From Pedobacter sp. AK013 (lineage in GTDB: Bacteria; Bacteroidota; Bacteroidia; Sphingobacteriales; Sphingobacteriaceae), in the NCBI RefSeq assembly GCF_014205835.1, contig NZ_JACHCQ010000016.1, positions 62,001 to 126,000 on the forward strand: 64,000 nucleotides of DNA. Direction: 5' to 3'. The notes under the pieces are model-generated. The model worked only from the letters and a program-made list of their open reading frames with translations. It had not been told where the DNA came from and did no database searches. Within the stretch, counting starts at the first letter, position 1, and the number at the start of each line of letters is the position of its first letter. This document shows positions 10,122-19,622 of this stretch, one piece after another. Both the position numbers and the translations under genes were made by a program.

Positions 10122-11732
10122 ATGAAATTTACACTTAATTTTTTATGTCAGATTTTTTTGCTTGTTACACTCAGTGCCACTGTTTTCGGTCAGAAAACGG
10201 AAAGCTGGGGTGCGCAAAAAGATGGTACTTTTTACAACCCAGTTATACCTTCCGATTACAGTGATTTAGATGCTATCCGTGTTGGCGATGATTTTTATGC
10301 CATATCGTCAACCATGCAGTTTTCGCCCGGAATGGTCGTTTTACATTCTAAAGATCTGGTGAACTGGGAAATTGCAGGGCATGTGGTAGCTGATCTTACC
10401 AAGATTAGCCCTAATTTAAACTGGACGAAGATGAACAGTTATGGCAGGGGGATCTGGGCAGGGTCTATCCGGTATTATAAAAATAAGTTTTGGGTCTATT
10501 TCGGCAGCCCTGACGATGGATTTTTTATGAGTTCGGCAACTGATGCAAAAGGGCCCTGGGAACCATTGCATCAGGTTTGGAATGTATCGGGATGGGACGA
10601 TTGTTCTTCTTTTTGCGATGATGACGGACAGCTTTATTTTATCGCCACAAACTTTAAACTGGATCCTAAGACCAATAAAAAGTATAATATTCACCTCTTT
10701 AAGATGGCTCAGGATGGCAAGAGCCTGCGTATGGATACGGATACTATTATTCATCAATCGTCTGGTAGTGAGGCAAATAAATTGTATAAGATCAATGGGC
10801 TATACTACCATTTTTTTAGTGAAGTGAAAGCCGAAGGCCGTGTAATGATGATGGAAAGATCGCGGAATATTACTGGTCCGTGGGAAATCAAACAGTTGAA
10901 CCACGTAAATAAGCATACCGACAGGGAGCCTAACCAGGGCGGATTAATGCAATTGAAAAATGGACAATGGTGGTTTTTTACGCATCATGGCTCTGGCGAT
11001 TGGGAAGGAAGGGCAGCAAGTTTACTTCCAGTAACATGGGTAGATGGCTGGCCTATAATCGGTAAGGTTGGCGAAGATAATATTGGGAACATGGTATGGT
11101 CTGGAAAAGCCCCGATTCCCCTTAATCCAAATATAAAGATCCAAACAGACGACGATTTTTCATCAGTGGTGCTACGCCCGCAATGGGAGTGGAACTACCA
11201 ACCCAGAACTGACAAGTGGTCGCTTTCTGAAAGAAAAGGCTTTCTTCGCCTTAAGGCTTTTCAACCTATAAAACCTGAAGATCCGAAAAAAATATTATTA
11301 AGGGCCGGTAATACCATTACGCAACGGAGTATGCGCACCAGGGCTAATGAGGCTACTGTTAAACTGGATATCAGTGGAATGGCCGACGGACAGTTTGCAG
11401 GCCTGACGCACTTTTCTACAACATCTTTGAGTATGCTGGGTATTAAACAGCAAGGTGAGGAGAGACTGATGGTGTACCATGCAGATGGGCAGGAATCGCC
11501 TGGAATAAAAATAAAAGAAAATATAGTTTGGCTGAGATCGACCTGGGATTACCAGGGCCAAAACCATTACTTTTATAGTTTAGATGGGAAAGCATTTTTG
11601 CCGATTGGCAATGCTACCCAGTTAACCTGGGGAAGTTACAGGGGCGACAGAATCGGCATCTTCAATTATAATAAACTCGCAGAGAAAGGCTTTGTGGATA
11701 TAGATTACTTTAATTACAAATATTCTAAATAA
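10122..11732 (+). CDS. Glycoside hydrolase family 43 (beta-xylosidase / arabinofuranosidase type)
   Basis: A secreted 536-aa enzyme with a signal peptide cleaved after about residue 23 (ATVFG/QK). The five-bladed GH43 propeller begins with FYNPVIPSDYSDLDAIRVGD, where Asp48 is the probable general base (the usual PDP is SDL here). GWDDCSSFCDDDG (Asp160 region) carries the pKa-modulating Asp, and SGSEANKLYKI carries the general acid Glu217. The C-terminal roughly 190 residues form a concanavalin-like GH43_C2 domain. The GSGDWEGRAASLLPV and VDGWPIIG segments recall GH43 subfamily 12. It should remove xylose or arabinose from side chains. It is 99 bp after the lipoprotein genes, so probably in the same operon. 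Confidence 0.88.
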   Translation: MKFTLNFLCQIFLLVTLSATVFGQKTESWGAQKDGTFYNPVIPSDYSDLDAIRVGDDFYAISSTMQFSPGMVVLHSKDLVNWEIAGHVVADLTKISPNLNWTKMNSYGRGIWAGSIRYYKNKFWVYFGSPDDGFFMSSATDAKGPWEPLHQVWNVSGWDDCSSFCDDDGQLYFIATNFKLDPKTNKKYNIHLFKMAQDGKSLRMDTDTIIHQSSGSEANKLYKINGLYYHFFSEVKAEGRVMMMERSRNITGPWEIKQLNHVNKHTDREPNQGGLMQLKNGQWWFFTHHGSGDWEGRAASLLPVTWVDGWPIIGKVGEDNIGNMVWSGKAPIPLNPNIKIQTDDDFSSVVLRPQWEWNYQPRTDKWSLSERKGFLRLKAFQPIKPEDPKKILLRAGNTITQRSMRTRANEATVKLDISGMADGQFAGLTHFSTTSLSMLGIKQQGEERLMVYHADGQESPGIKIKENIVWLRSTWDYQGQNHYFYSLDGKAFLPIGNATQLTWGSYRGDRIGIFNYNKLAEKGFVDIDYFNYKYSK

Positions 11733-11825
11733 AGGGTAGGTATTTATGGCTATTGGTCATTCAAATTAGGAGAATACAAGCACTATCCCACCCATTTTTA
11801 AAATTAAACACACAAATATTAATCA

Positions 11826-14273
11826 ATGATTCGTTTTTTATTTTTCCTGACAATTTTTTCCAATTTATGCATAAGATGCTTTGGGCAGAAAAATGACTTG
11901 CTCTGGTATAATACACCTGCAAAAAAATGGACTGAGGCTTTGCCCGTTGGAAATGGAATGTTGGGCGCCATGATTTACGGCGATCCCTCAAATGAATTGC
12001 TCCAGCTTAACGAGGCAACTTTATGGAGTGGCGGTCCGGTAAAAGCAAATGTAAACCCCAAAGCACCCGAATACCTGACGCGCACCCGGGAGTTGCTTTT
12101 AAAAAATGAGAATTACCAGGAGGCAAATACCGAGATCAGGAAAATGCAGGGCGTTTATTCTCAATCGTACCTGCCCTTGGCTGACCTTAAGTTGAAGCAA
12201 GATATTGGCCCCGGTCAGTTTGAAGGTTATGTAAGAGACCTGTCTATTGATGAAAGTCTGGCTTCTGTTAATTTCAAGGCAAACGGAGTGGCTTACAAAC
12301 GTGAGGTTATAGCTACAGCTCCGGGTAAAGCTATTGTTATTCGCTTAAGTGCGGATAAGCCCGGCATGATCAGTTTTTTTGCTAGTGTAAGTAGTCAGCT
12401 TAAAGGGGCTATAACTGCAGATGGGAACAATGGGATTATTTTTAAAGGAAAAGCTCCATCGCAGGTTGATCCTAATTACGTGAACTATAACCCGAAGCCA
12501 ATAAGCTATGACGATGCAGATTGCCGTGGTATGCGGGTAGCCATGCAGCTTAGAGCTGTTTTGAAAGGAGGGAGCGTTAAGTCAGATACTACTGGTGTAA
12601 AGGTTTCAAATGCCGACGAAGTATTGTTGTTTATTTGTGCTGCCACCAGTTTTAACGGTTTTGATAAGTGTCCCGTAAGCGAAGGTAAAGATGAGATAAA
12701 AATTTGCGGTAATAATCTTACGGCAGTGATTAAGCGCCCATGGAAGGAGCTGTATACTGAGCATGTAGCCGATTATTCGCGTTATTTTAACCGCGTTAAA
12801 TTTAAGTTGGGTACAGCAACTGATCATTCGAATGCGAAGCTTCCAACCAATGAACGCCTTATAGAATTTAGTAAAGGTATAGCCGACCCGGCATTTGAAA
12901 CACTTTTGTACCAATACGGAAGATACCTGCTGATCAGTTCTTCGCGACCTGGTGGGCCACCAGCTAATCTTCAGGGGATTTGGAATGCTTCCATGAGACC
13001 ACCATGGAGCTCAAATTATACCATCAACATTAACACCCAAATGAACTATTGGCCTGCTGCCATCAGTAACTTGGAAGAAATGGAATACCCCTTGTTTGCA
13101 TTCATCAACAATTTAGCTGTTACGGGTAAAGATACAGCGAAAGATTTTTATCACATGAAAGGCTGGGTTGCCCATCATAACAGCGATATCTGGGCTTTAA
13201 GTAACCCGGTAGGGAATTTAGGAAAAGGTGATCCTAAATGGGCAAACTGGTATATGGCCGCCCCTTGGCTAAGCCGCCATTTATATGAACATTATCGGTT
13301 TACCCAGGATAAAGACTTTTTGAAAAAGGCTTATCCGGTGATGAAAGGTGCAGCAGAATTTTTAGTAGATTATTTGGTAGAATATAAAAATGGATACCTG
13401 GTTACGGCGCCTTCTTTCTCGCCCGAAAACGAATATTACGACGATAAAGGGAAAAAAGCAAATACCTCTATCGCTACAACCATGGATATGTCGATCGTTC
13501 GCGACCATTTCCGCAATTGTATAGAAGCTTCCGAAGCATTAAAAATTGATAACGAATTCAGAAAGCTGCTCAAAGCAAAATTAGCGAAACTATACCCGCT
13601 TCACATCGGTAAGGAAGGTAATTTACAGGAGTGGTATAAAGATTGGAAAGATGTAGAACCGCATCACCGCCATGTAAGTCATCTTTATGGCTTACATCCC
13701 GGACGTGAAATATCTCCATTAATCAATGCTGATATCGCTGCAGCCAGTAAAAAAACACTGGAATTACGCGGAGATGAAGGAACCGGTTGGAGCCTTGCCT
13801 GGAAAATCAATTTCTGGGCCCGTTTACTTGATGGTGACCATGCTTATAAACTGGTTCGTGATTTAATGCGCGATTTAAGTGTCTCAAAAGGAGGTGGTTT
13901 ATATCCGAACCTTTTTGATGCCCATCCTCCATTTCAAATCGATGGAAATTTTGGTGCAACATCCGGGATGACAGAAATGCTCCTGCAAAGCCAACTCGAT
14001 GAGTTGCATCTTTTGCCGGCACTTCCAACATCATGGGCAAGTGGAAGCATATCAGGGCTAAAGGCCAGAGGTGCTTTTACAGTTGATATGGAATGGGATG
14101 CAGGTAAATTAAAGTCGGCATTAATTAAGTCCGGAAATGGCGGTAATTGTGTAATCAGAACCAGCAACCAGATTCAGGTAGAAGGAGTTAAAACCAAAGT
14201 TGTAAAATCTGCAAATGGATACCTCACAACGTTTTTAACCACTAAAGGAAAGGTTTATAAAATAAGAGGCTAA
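11826..14273 (+). CDS. Glycoside hydrolase family 95 (alpha-1,2-L-fucosidase / alpha-galactosidase)
   Basis: An 815-aa secreted exo-glycosidase with a signal peptide (cleavage near CFG/QK). The N-terminal GH95 beta-sandwich starts with WTEALPVGNGMLGAMIYG, and the (alpha/alpha)6 barrel carries the expected catalytic set: NINTQMNYW (the two Asn of the family, around residue 402), Glu in DVEPHHRHVSH (around 610), and Asp in IDGNFGATSGMTEM (around 706). All residues known to matter in characterised GH95 fucosidases appear to be present, so it should be active by inversion on alpha-1,2-fucose (or alpha-galactose) ends. It lies 93 bp after GH43 and closes the locus. Confidence 0.92.
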   Translation: MIRFLFFLTIFSNLCIRCFGQKNDLLWYNTPAKKWTEALPVGNGMLGAMIYGDPSNELLQLNEATLWSGGPVKANVNPKAPEYLTRTRELLLKNENYQEANTEIRKMQGVYSQSYLPLADLKLKQDIGPGQFEGYVRDLSIDESLASVNFKANGVAYKREVIATAPGKAIVIRLSADKPGMISFFASVSSQLKGAITADGNNGIIFKGKAPSQVDPNYVNYNPKPISYDDADCRGMRVAMQLRAVLKGGSVKSDTTGVKVSNADEVLLFICAATSFNGFDKCPVSEGKDEIKICGNNLTAVIKRPWKELYTEHVADYSRYFNRVKFKLGTATDHSNAKLPTNERLIEFSKGIADPAFETLLYQYGRYLLISSSRPGGPPANLQGIWNASMRPPWSSNYTININTQMNYWPAAISNLEEMEYPLFAFINNLAVTGKDTAKDFYHMKGWVAHHNSDIWALSNPVGNLGKGDPKWANWYMAAPWLSRHLYEHYRFTQDKDFLKKAYPVMKGAAEFLVDYLVEYKNGYLVTAPSFSPENEYYDDKGKKANTSIATTMDMSIVRDHFRNCIEASEALKIDNEFRKLLKAKLAKLYPLHIGKEGNLQEWYKDWKDVEPHHRHVSHLYGLHPGREISPLINADIAAASKKTLELRGDEGTGWSLAWKINFWARLLDGDHAYKLVRDLMRDLSVSKGGGLYPNLFDAHPPFQIDGNFGATSGMTEMLLQSQLDELHLLPALPTSWASGSISGLKARGAFTVDMEWDAGKLKSALIKSGNGGNCVIRTSNQIQVEGVKTKVVKSANGYLTTFLTTKGKVYKIRG

Positions 14274-14708
14274 ATATGGAAAAATCTGGTGAAAGTGTTA
14301 ACAGTCAGGTAATCAATGGATAAAATTTTCACTTTGTAGGCTAAAATGTAATTTATAATCAATCCCTAAGCAACTTGAAATCTGTAACTTTTTCAATTCG
14401 TGTCTTTTATAACTTTATATAAAAGATATATATTCATAGGAATATTTTTTTCTCGGTTTAAAAGATTTACTGGCACAATCATCAGGAACAACTCCTCCTG
14501 ACGATTGTGCCAGTCTGGACGAAAAAAACGTTAGGGAAAAAGTTTATATCAACGAAACGATGGTTGTCCTTTTTGATTGCGTAAACCAATTTGATTGACC
14601 CCACCTACGCTAATTTCATAAGCTATTGAAATTTTTCTGTAAGCCAGTAGCTAATTGGCCCAGATATGATGTGATTAATTTTTATATTTATAAATCATTA
14701 AAGAAAAA
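14274..14708. other. Intergenic region with long hairpin at the end of the PUL
   Basis: No coding signal was found in these 435 bases. They contain a conspicuous inverted repeat: the arm at 14469-14487 pairs with 14496-14514 over 19 bp with a single A-C mismatch, leaving an 8-base loop. The hairpin is not followed by a T-run on either strand, so it is not a classical terminator. It may still stop or stabilise the PUL transcript, or be the remnant of a mobile repeat. The rest is AT-rich without recognisable sites. Confidence 0.5.
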
Positions 14709-15008
14709 TTAATTATCAACTTTTTCATACTTATAGATTTGTGTTCTTCCACTGGCATTATAAATGCTATCTTGTTGTATGTTTTTTCGGTGCGCTGTTA
14801 AAGTAACATAGCTGGTGCTTAAAAAGATAGCATCTTTATTTAAGGAGACATTTGGATCTTTGGAATTAAAAACTGCAGGACTTTCACTTTGAACCCGTGC
14901 TCTGTAAAGATCCCTCTTCCAACGGTAAGGTGTTATATCATCATCACCATTTTTTTTACAGCCCAATGTTATCACCAATAGCATTGCAACCAAAAAGATT
15001 TTTGCCAT
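14709..15008 (-). CDS. Small hypothetical lipoprotein
   Basis: A 99-aa protein with a clear lipoprotein signal (AMLLVITLGC, followed by KKNGDDD, whose acidic stretch after the Cys fits a Bacteroidota surface-export signal). I chose the ATG at 15008 because it starts the signal peptide; an in-frame extension to 15047 would add 13 residues that do not fit. The remaining 75 residues contain no motif I recognise. It stands alone between the PUL and the synthase operon and has no obvious partner. Confidence 0.6.
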   Translation of the reverse strand: MAKIFLVAMLLVITLGCKKNGDDDITPYRWKRDLYRARVQSESPAVFNSKDPNVSLNKDAIFLSTSYVTLTAHRKNIQQDSIYNASGRTQIYKYEKVDN

Positions 15009-15347
15009 ATTTTTTGCTTGAATATGAAGAAAAAACAAATTACACAAAATTTCGCAACAATTTTTAATAAGAATTAACTAGGGCCACTAAAAAATATTGG
15101 TAAAAAAGGAAACGCGGCGGGTGCGGTAGGATACGAACGGTTATAAGATGCTAGTAATGCCGAAATTTATAAAATGCGTATAACAAAGATAGAACGCTTA
15201 AAAGAATAATCATGTCAAGCGAGGGGCAGGGAAGAAATAACGAGAGATCATTATTGTCCCTGCGAATGATCAGAATGACCGAAAAAGAACCGCATGCCAA
15301 CAAGTGTCGCTACTTTTAGCTTTTGTTAAGGAAAGGTGCAGGAATTG
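15009..15347. other. Intergenic region, no gene seen
   Basis: AT-rich DNA with a short GC-rich patch at about 15110-15135. A segment around 15216-15285 vaguely resembles the dispersed repeat family found at 56273 and 58912 (a GAGAGATC core and a closing GAATGAC), but the match is too weak to call. No promoter or terminator could be identified with confidence. Confidence 0.35.
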
Positions 15348-16919
15348 TTATTTTTTCTTGTTTTTGATACTCCACAATATCCAGTTTTTATTGGAGCAGA
15401 CCGGCTGCAGCGAAATTCCTTTTGAACGTAATGTTTGTACCATATTGGTGTTCAGTAGTCCAAAGGAATCGTATTGGCTTTCTTTTTTGGTAGCCAATAG
15501 GTATGATACATGGTTTACTGGCTGAGCAAGTGCGGCCAAAAATCTATTTTCTCCTGGAGTCAGAAAAATTTTGGCTGATCCCGTTAATGCTATGATCTGG
15601 TAGGCATTGGCATCATCTGCAAGTATGCCATCATCGGCGCTGATCCTTTTGATATAGCTGGATAGTTTTTCATCATCGTCTCTCTCAAGCGGTTTTCGCA
15701 TCATTATGGACACAAGTGCAGCCTGGTATTTTTTTTCTTCGGGCACTGGACTTGAATTCATTGTAAAGTAAGCGGTAACAAGCTGCAAAATGATAATCGA
15801 GAGATAAAAATGTTTACTGAACCTAAGTGTTCTGGTACTTTTTGCGTTTGCTATAACGGCCCAACAAAGGCATATAAAGGCCGCGTAAAAATGAATGGGG
15901 ATATAAACACTGGGATATTTTATCTTTAAGAATTCCATAAAAAAGAAAAGGGAAAAAACCATAAAGATGTTGCGGTTGATGCTCTTGAAAATACCCAGGC
16001 AGAGCAGTAGCAGGGGCGCAAACATCAATATTCTTACCGTTACCAAAAAATGCACCTCAGGAAATATACGCTCCAATTTATTATCTGCTAAATTATTAAG
16101 GCTATCTGTCTGATCTGTAATTGCGCTATAATTTGCATAAGGACTGTTTAAATAATAATCTGCATCTCCGGTGTAGGTCTGGTTCAGCATCCTGAAAATC
16201 AATATCGCGGTTATCGGAAGAGCAAATATGATGAGGTATACAGCCAGGGTTTTATTGGCCAGTTTACGCCTTATCGATTCGGTATTGAATGCGATTGCGA
16301 TCTTGTCCATTGGGTCGTTTTTTGCAACTGTCATAGATTGAAGGGCTACAAAAAAAATAATGGGAAGAATAAACAGCATTAGCCACGAAAACTTGAACGA
16401 ACAGAAAATAAGCAGTGTGAAATAGATACTGGCTACCGAAATATGGTAAGATGTATTGGTGCGGAAATACCTGAAAATGCTCATTACAAAAAGATAGAAG
16501 AAGATGAGCACCATGTACGAACTTTTTCCCGATACGGCAAAAAAAATGAACGCAGGGTGCAACATAAAAGTAATGAGTATGCCCAAAAACAACCAGTTTC
16601 GGTACTGGTGCGCGCTGATCGAACTTGCAATAATGAAGAAAAGCGCTGAAGTGCCTAAGGCTGAGGCTAGAACCGGAGAAAACCGCATACCCAGAAAAGA
16701 GAAAAACCAAGAAAAAATGAAAGGCAACTGAGGAAAAGTAAGCCCGGCGAGCTTGATCTCATCCACATCGCCTTCGTGCAGAAGAGCAGATTTTTCGGTA
16801 AAAAAAAGCGCTTCATTACTATGCACGCCCCCTGAATAAAGCAGATAAGCGATATAAATATAATATCCGAACAATAAGAACGATATCAGGTATAGGGATT
16901 TATTGGATTTTGCGCTCAT
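15348..16919 (-). CDS. Multi-spanning membrane protein, GT-C / GT39-like glycosyltransferase candidate
   Basis: A 523-aa integral membrane protein with about ten to eleven hydrophobic segments. After the first membrane span an acidic periplasmic-type loop (SNEALFFTEKSALLHEGD) is followed by GLTFPQLPFIFSW, a layout resembling the first loop of GT-C lipid-sugar-dependent glycosyltransferases, although the classic DE/DD pair is replaced by NE. The ATG at 16919 overlaps the stop of the upstream GT2 gene as ATGA, implying translational coupling. It probably modifies or helps export the polymer made by the GT2 synthase. Function is inferred from topology and context only; it could instead be a transport or assembly subunit. 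Confidence 0.6.
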   Translation of the reverse strand: MSAKSNKSLYLISFLLFGYYIYIAYLLYSGGVHSNEALFFTEKSALLHEGDVDEIKLAGLTFPQLPFIFSWFFSFLGMRFSPVLASALGTSALFFIIASSISAHQYRNWLFLGILITFMLHPAFIFFAVSGKSSYMVLIFFYLFVMSIFRYFRTNTSYHISVASIYFTLLIFCSFKFSWLMLFILPIIFFVALQSMTVAKNDPMDKIAIAFNTESIRRKLANKTLAVYLIIFALPITAILIFRMLNQTYTGDADYYLNSPYANYSAITDQTDSLNNLADNKLERIFPEVHFLVTVRILMFAPLLLLCLGIFKSINRNIFMVFSLFFFMEFLKIKYPSVYIPIHFYAAFICLCWAVIANAKSTRTLRFSKHFYLSIIILQLVTAYFTMNSSPVPEEKKYQAALVSIMMRKPLERDDDEKLSSYIKRISADDGILADDANAYQIIALTGSAKIFLTPGENRFLAALAQPVNHVSYLLATKKESQYDSFGLLNTNMVQTLRSKGISLQPVCSNKNWILWSIKNKKK

Positions 16920-18781
16920 ATGATCTCCGATTTGGTGTCCCTGTTCATCTGCACCTTGCTTAGGCCATGATCTGTTTTTTCCCAATAAAAAGGTTTGGTA
17001 ATCAGTTGCCAAAGTCCTTTATAAGCAGCAATGGAGTGCATTAACCAGTAAAATGGGTTAAGAATAGAGAACAGGATGAGTTCATAATACCTCCGTTTGA
17101 AAACAGCGATCATGTTAACATAGATAATAAGTATGTTACCTATGGCCAGGTTAAATATCGAAATATAAAGTACCCAATCAGGAAATATGGTACGGATATC
17201 ATCAAGATCGAAGATCAGGTAGCAGATAAAAAGCAGGAGCAGCAGCGGATAGATAAGGAAAGTAACAGGTGTTGCGCCGATAAAAAAATTAAAACCTAAA
17301 AAGCCTTTCCAACCTATTTTTTCTATCAGTTTTGAAGGGTTGCGCATATGCACTAGGTAAGTTTGCATATAACCTTTTATCCACCTGGAACGTTGCCTAA
17401 TCCAGTTGAAAGGTTCGTTGTTGGCTTCCTCATAAGTTGTGGAATTTACTAGTGCAATCTTATAGCCTTTTGCAAAAGCCCTTATGCCAAGGTCGGCATC
17501 TTCGGTAACGTTAAAAGGGTCCCAACCGCCCAGTTCCATCAGGCTGGCAAACTTAAAGTGGTTACTGGTACCGCCTAATGGAACGGGAATATCAAGGGTG
17601 CTTAGGCCAGGTAGCATATAATCGAACCAGTACGAATATTCGAGGGTAAACATCCGTGTAAGAAAATTCTCATTCCTGTTAAAATAATTCAGTGCACACT
17701 GTATACAGATGTAGTTTTTGGGCAACTTGTTAAACATGACCACCACTTTTCTGAGCTGATCCTGGTCTGGTACATCTTCTGCATCATATATCGTAAGGTA
17801 TTCCCCACGCGAAAAATACAGGCCATAGTTACAGGCTTTCGGCTTTGTTTTTGGCATGTGGAAAGGAATTACAACCACTTCGAAAATAGCCGGAAAATCA
17901 AGATCTCTTACTGCATTTAATGTTTTGTCGTCATCTTCTTCTATCAGGAGTTTAATATCAAGTTTTTCTCTGGGGTAATCCAACGACTGTAGGTTCCAGA
18001 TCAGTTTTTTGATCAGCTTATCTTCTCTATAAACAGGTAACTGAATGGTAAAAACAGGCAGGTCTTTCGATTTTACCTTTTTTAGCTCTTTTTTGCTCAC
18101 TGCCTGAAAAAGTTCGAGCTTTGAGCCGGTAAGGGCAAGAAACAGCTTAAAAGAAATGGCTACTAAAAAAAAACTGCTCATCAATATGTTGATGATTATA
18201 GTGGTGTTGATAAAACTGAGAAAGAGGGAAGCGGTAACCAGTGCAATAACTGAAAAGATAATAATAAGCTGGGTTTTGGTAAAGGTAACAAGTGCTGAAC
18301 TTTCCGGATCCCTGTTGAGCAGTTCAAATACCGCTTTTTTAACGTACTTTTCGCCCAGTAGCTTATGTCCGAGCCAAAGGATATCCAGATCGGAGGTAAG
18401 TAGTACTTTTACGGGGCAGCCATATTTTTCCTCAAGCAAAAGAAGATCTGCTGTTGCAGTAGGATCAGCAACAGCAACAACCAGGTAACCATCTTCTATT
18501 CGCAACGGCAGGATCAGGTCGCGGTCAACCGTTTTCAGGTCCATCCACATCATTACCTCCAGGTCAGTTTCTTCTAACCGTACATCTTTAAAATCGTAGC
18601 CCTCTTCCAATAGGCATTTTTGGTAATCCTTTCGGCTAATATATCCAAAATTAAGCAGGATCTTCACCAGCGATAATCCGCTGGTTTCCCCAAATGAAGC
18701 AATCCGCACCACATCATCTTGCGTTATATAACCACGATCAGACAGTATTCCTATAATATAACGCTGTTGTTTTTTGCCCAT
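16916..18781 (-). CDS. Cellulose-synthase-like GT2 with N-terminal MshEN (GspE-N) domain
   Basis: A 621-aa processive-type glycosyltransferase. Residues 1 to about 140 form a GspE-N/MshEN module: two helical half-repeats (ILSDRGYIT, ILLNFGYIS) then an alpha/beta part with LPLRIEDGYLVVAVADPTA. Two membrane spans (about 175-235) precede the GT-A domain, which shows IYDAED (about 330), TEDADLGIR (about 427) and the QRSRW product-binding motif (about 461); three or four further spans follow. This is the BcsA arrangement without a PilZ domain. The start at 18781 follows the previous stop by 1 bp. MshEN domains elsewhere bind c-di-GMP, but the RLG residues of that motif look absent here. The sugar polymerised is unknown. 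Confidence 0.85.
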   Translation of the reverse strand: MGKKQQRYIIGILSDRGYITQDDVVRIASFGETSGLSLVKILLNFGYISRKDYQKCLLEEGYDFKDVRLEETDLEVMMWMDLKTVDRDLILPLRIEDGYLVVAVADPTATADLLLLEEKYGCPVKVLLTSDLDILWLGHKLLGEKYVKKAVFELLNRDPESSALVTFTKTQLIIIFSVIALVTASLFLSFINTTIIINILMSSFFLVAISFKLFLALTGSKLELFQAVSKKELKKVKSKDLPVFTIQLPVYREDKLIKKLIWNLQSLDYPREKLDIKLLIEEDDDKTLNAVRDLDFPAIFEVVVIPFHMPKTKPKACNYGLYFSRGEYLTIYDAEDVPDQDQLRKVVVMFNKLPKNYICIQCALNYFNRNENFLTRMFTLEYSYWFDYMLPGLSTLDIPVPLGGTSNHFKFASLMELGGWDPFNVTEDADLGIRAFAKGYKIALVNSTTYEEANNEPFNWIRQRSRWIKGYMQTYLVHMRNPSKLIEKIGWKGFLGFNFFIGATPVTFLIYPLLLLLFICYLIFDLDDIRTIFPDWVLYISIFNLAIGNILIIYVNMIAVFKRRYYELILFSILNPFYWLMHSIAAYKGLWQLITKPFYWEKTDHGLSKVQMNRDTKSEII

Positions 18782-18782
18782 T

Positions 18783-19613
18783 TTAAAAGCGTATAATCCC
18801 GGTAACGGTAACACCCTGACCAATGCCTGAGTTTCTATTGAATATATCGTGGAAAAGGCCTGCATATATCCAGTTTTCACCAGTAATGCGCTGTCCGAAG
18901 CTGATATTGGCTTTTATAAAGGTAAATTCAGTATTCGAAGCAGGATTTTCGGGATTAAACTGGTTAGATCTTAACGAACTGATGCCGTTTATCTCCCCCA
19001 TAAGCTGATTGTTCTTGCCTAGATGTAATCCTGATGTTACAATGTAGCTCAGCTGCCCTACATTGCCGAATGTATTACCGAAATATTGCCTGTAACCAGC
19101 CTCTACATTAAAATAAGCTGCCTGAGTGCTCCCGCTAAAAAGTAGTTTAAGTTCCGAACCAAACTGGCCATAACCCGTGCTTGGATTGCCATTTTTGCCA
19201 TACAGCGGAATTGCTGCCAGTGCTTGTGCCGAAAGAAAATACTTTTTTTGGTTAAATTCCAAAAGGTTGTATTTTAACCCTATTTCCATATCCGAAAGTG
19301 CCGTATTGCTGTTTCGCTGTATATTATCTTTAAACTGCGCAGAAGTTAACGGAAGTTTTGCCACCAGATCGAGGTGGTCGGTAATACCGTATTCCAGATA
19401 AAGCTGAAAAGTGAAAGAACTGTATTTTCCGCCATTGGCATAACTGTACTTCTGCCCGTTAAGGTCGCGGTATTGGTTGGCCACAAAATAACTTAAATAA
19501 GGAGCAAGTAGCGCTTTGCCCTTTCGCATCGGAAAACCACTTGCCACGGCATACTGTACCATGAAAAATGGGATAATTGTTGCGAAAATAAATTTTACAG
19601 CTTTGGTATTCAT
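18783..19613 (-). CDS. Outer-membrane beta-barrel protein of the synthase operon
   Basis: A 276-aa protein with a signal peptide (cleavage near AVASG) and about ten to twelve amphipathic strands, ending in a C-terminal Phe (GVTVTGIIRF), the classic outer-membrane insertion signal. Phrases such as YGITDHLDLVAKLPLT and DMEIGLKYNLL resemble the MetA-pathway phenol-degradation-like (PF13557) porin family. It lies between the BcsB-like gene (9 bp) and the GT2 gene (1 bp), where a polysaccharide system would need an outer-membrane exit. It lacks the periplasmic TPR domain of BcsC-type exporters. An exporter role is inference; it could also be an accessory barrel. Confidence 0.7.
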   Translation of the reverse strand: MNTKAVKFIFATIIPFFMVQYAVASGFPMRKGKALLAPYLSYFVANQYRDLNGQKYSYANGGKYSSFTFQLYLEYGITDHLDLVAKLPLTSAQFKDNIQRNSNTALSDMEIGLKYNLLEFNQKKYFLSAQALAAIPLYGKNGNPSTGYGQFGSELKLLFSGSTQAAYFNVEAGYRQYFGNTFGNVGQLSYIVTSGLHLGKNNQLMGEINGISSLRSNQFNPENPASNTEFTFIKANISFGQRITGENWIYAGLFHDIFNRNSGIGQGVTVTGIIRF

Positions 19614-19622
19614 GGCGATATG

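Noticed and set aside
15216..15285. Further copy of repeat family A
   Set aside because: Only short blocks match and the inverted ends are not convincing.
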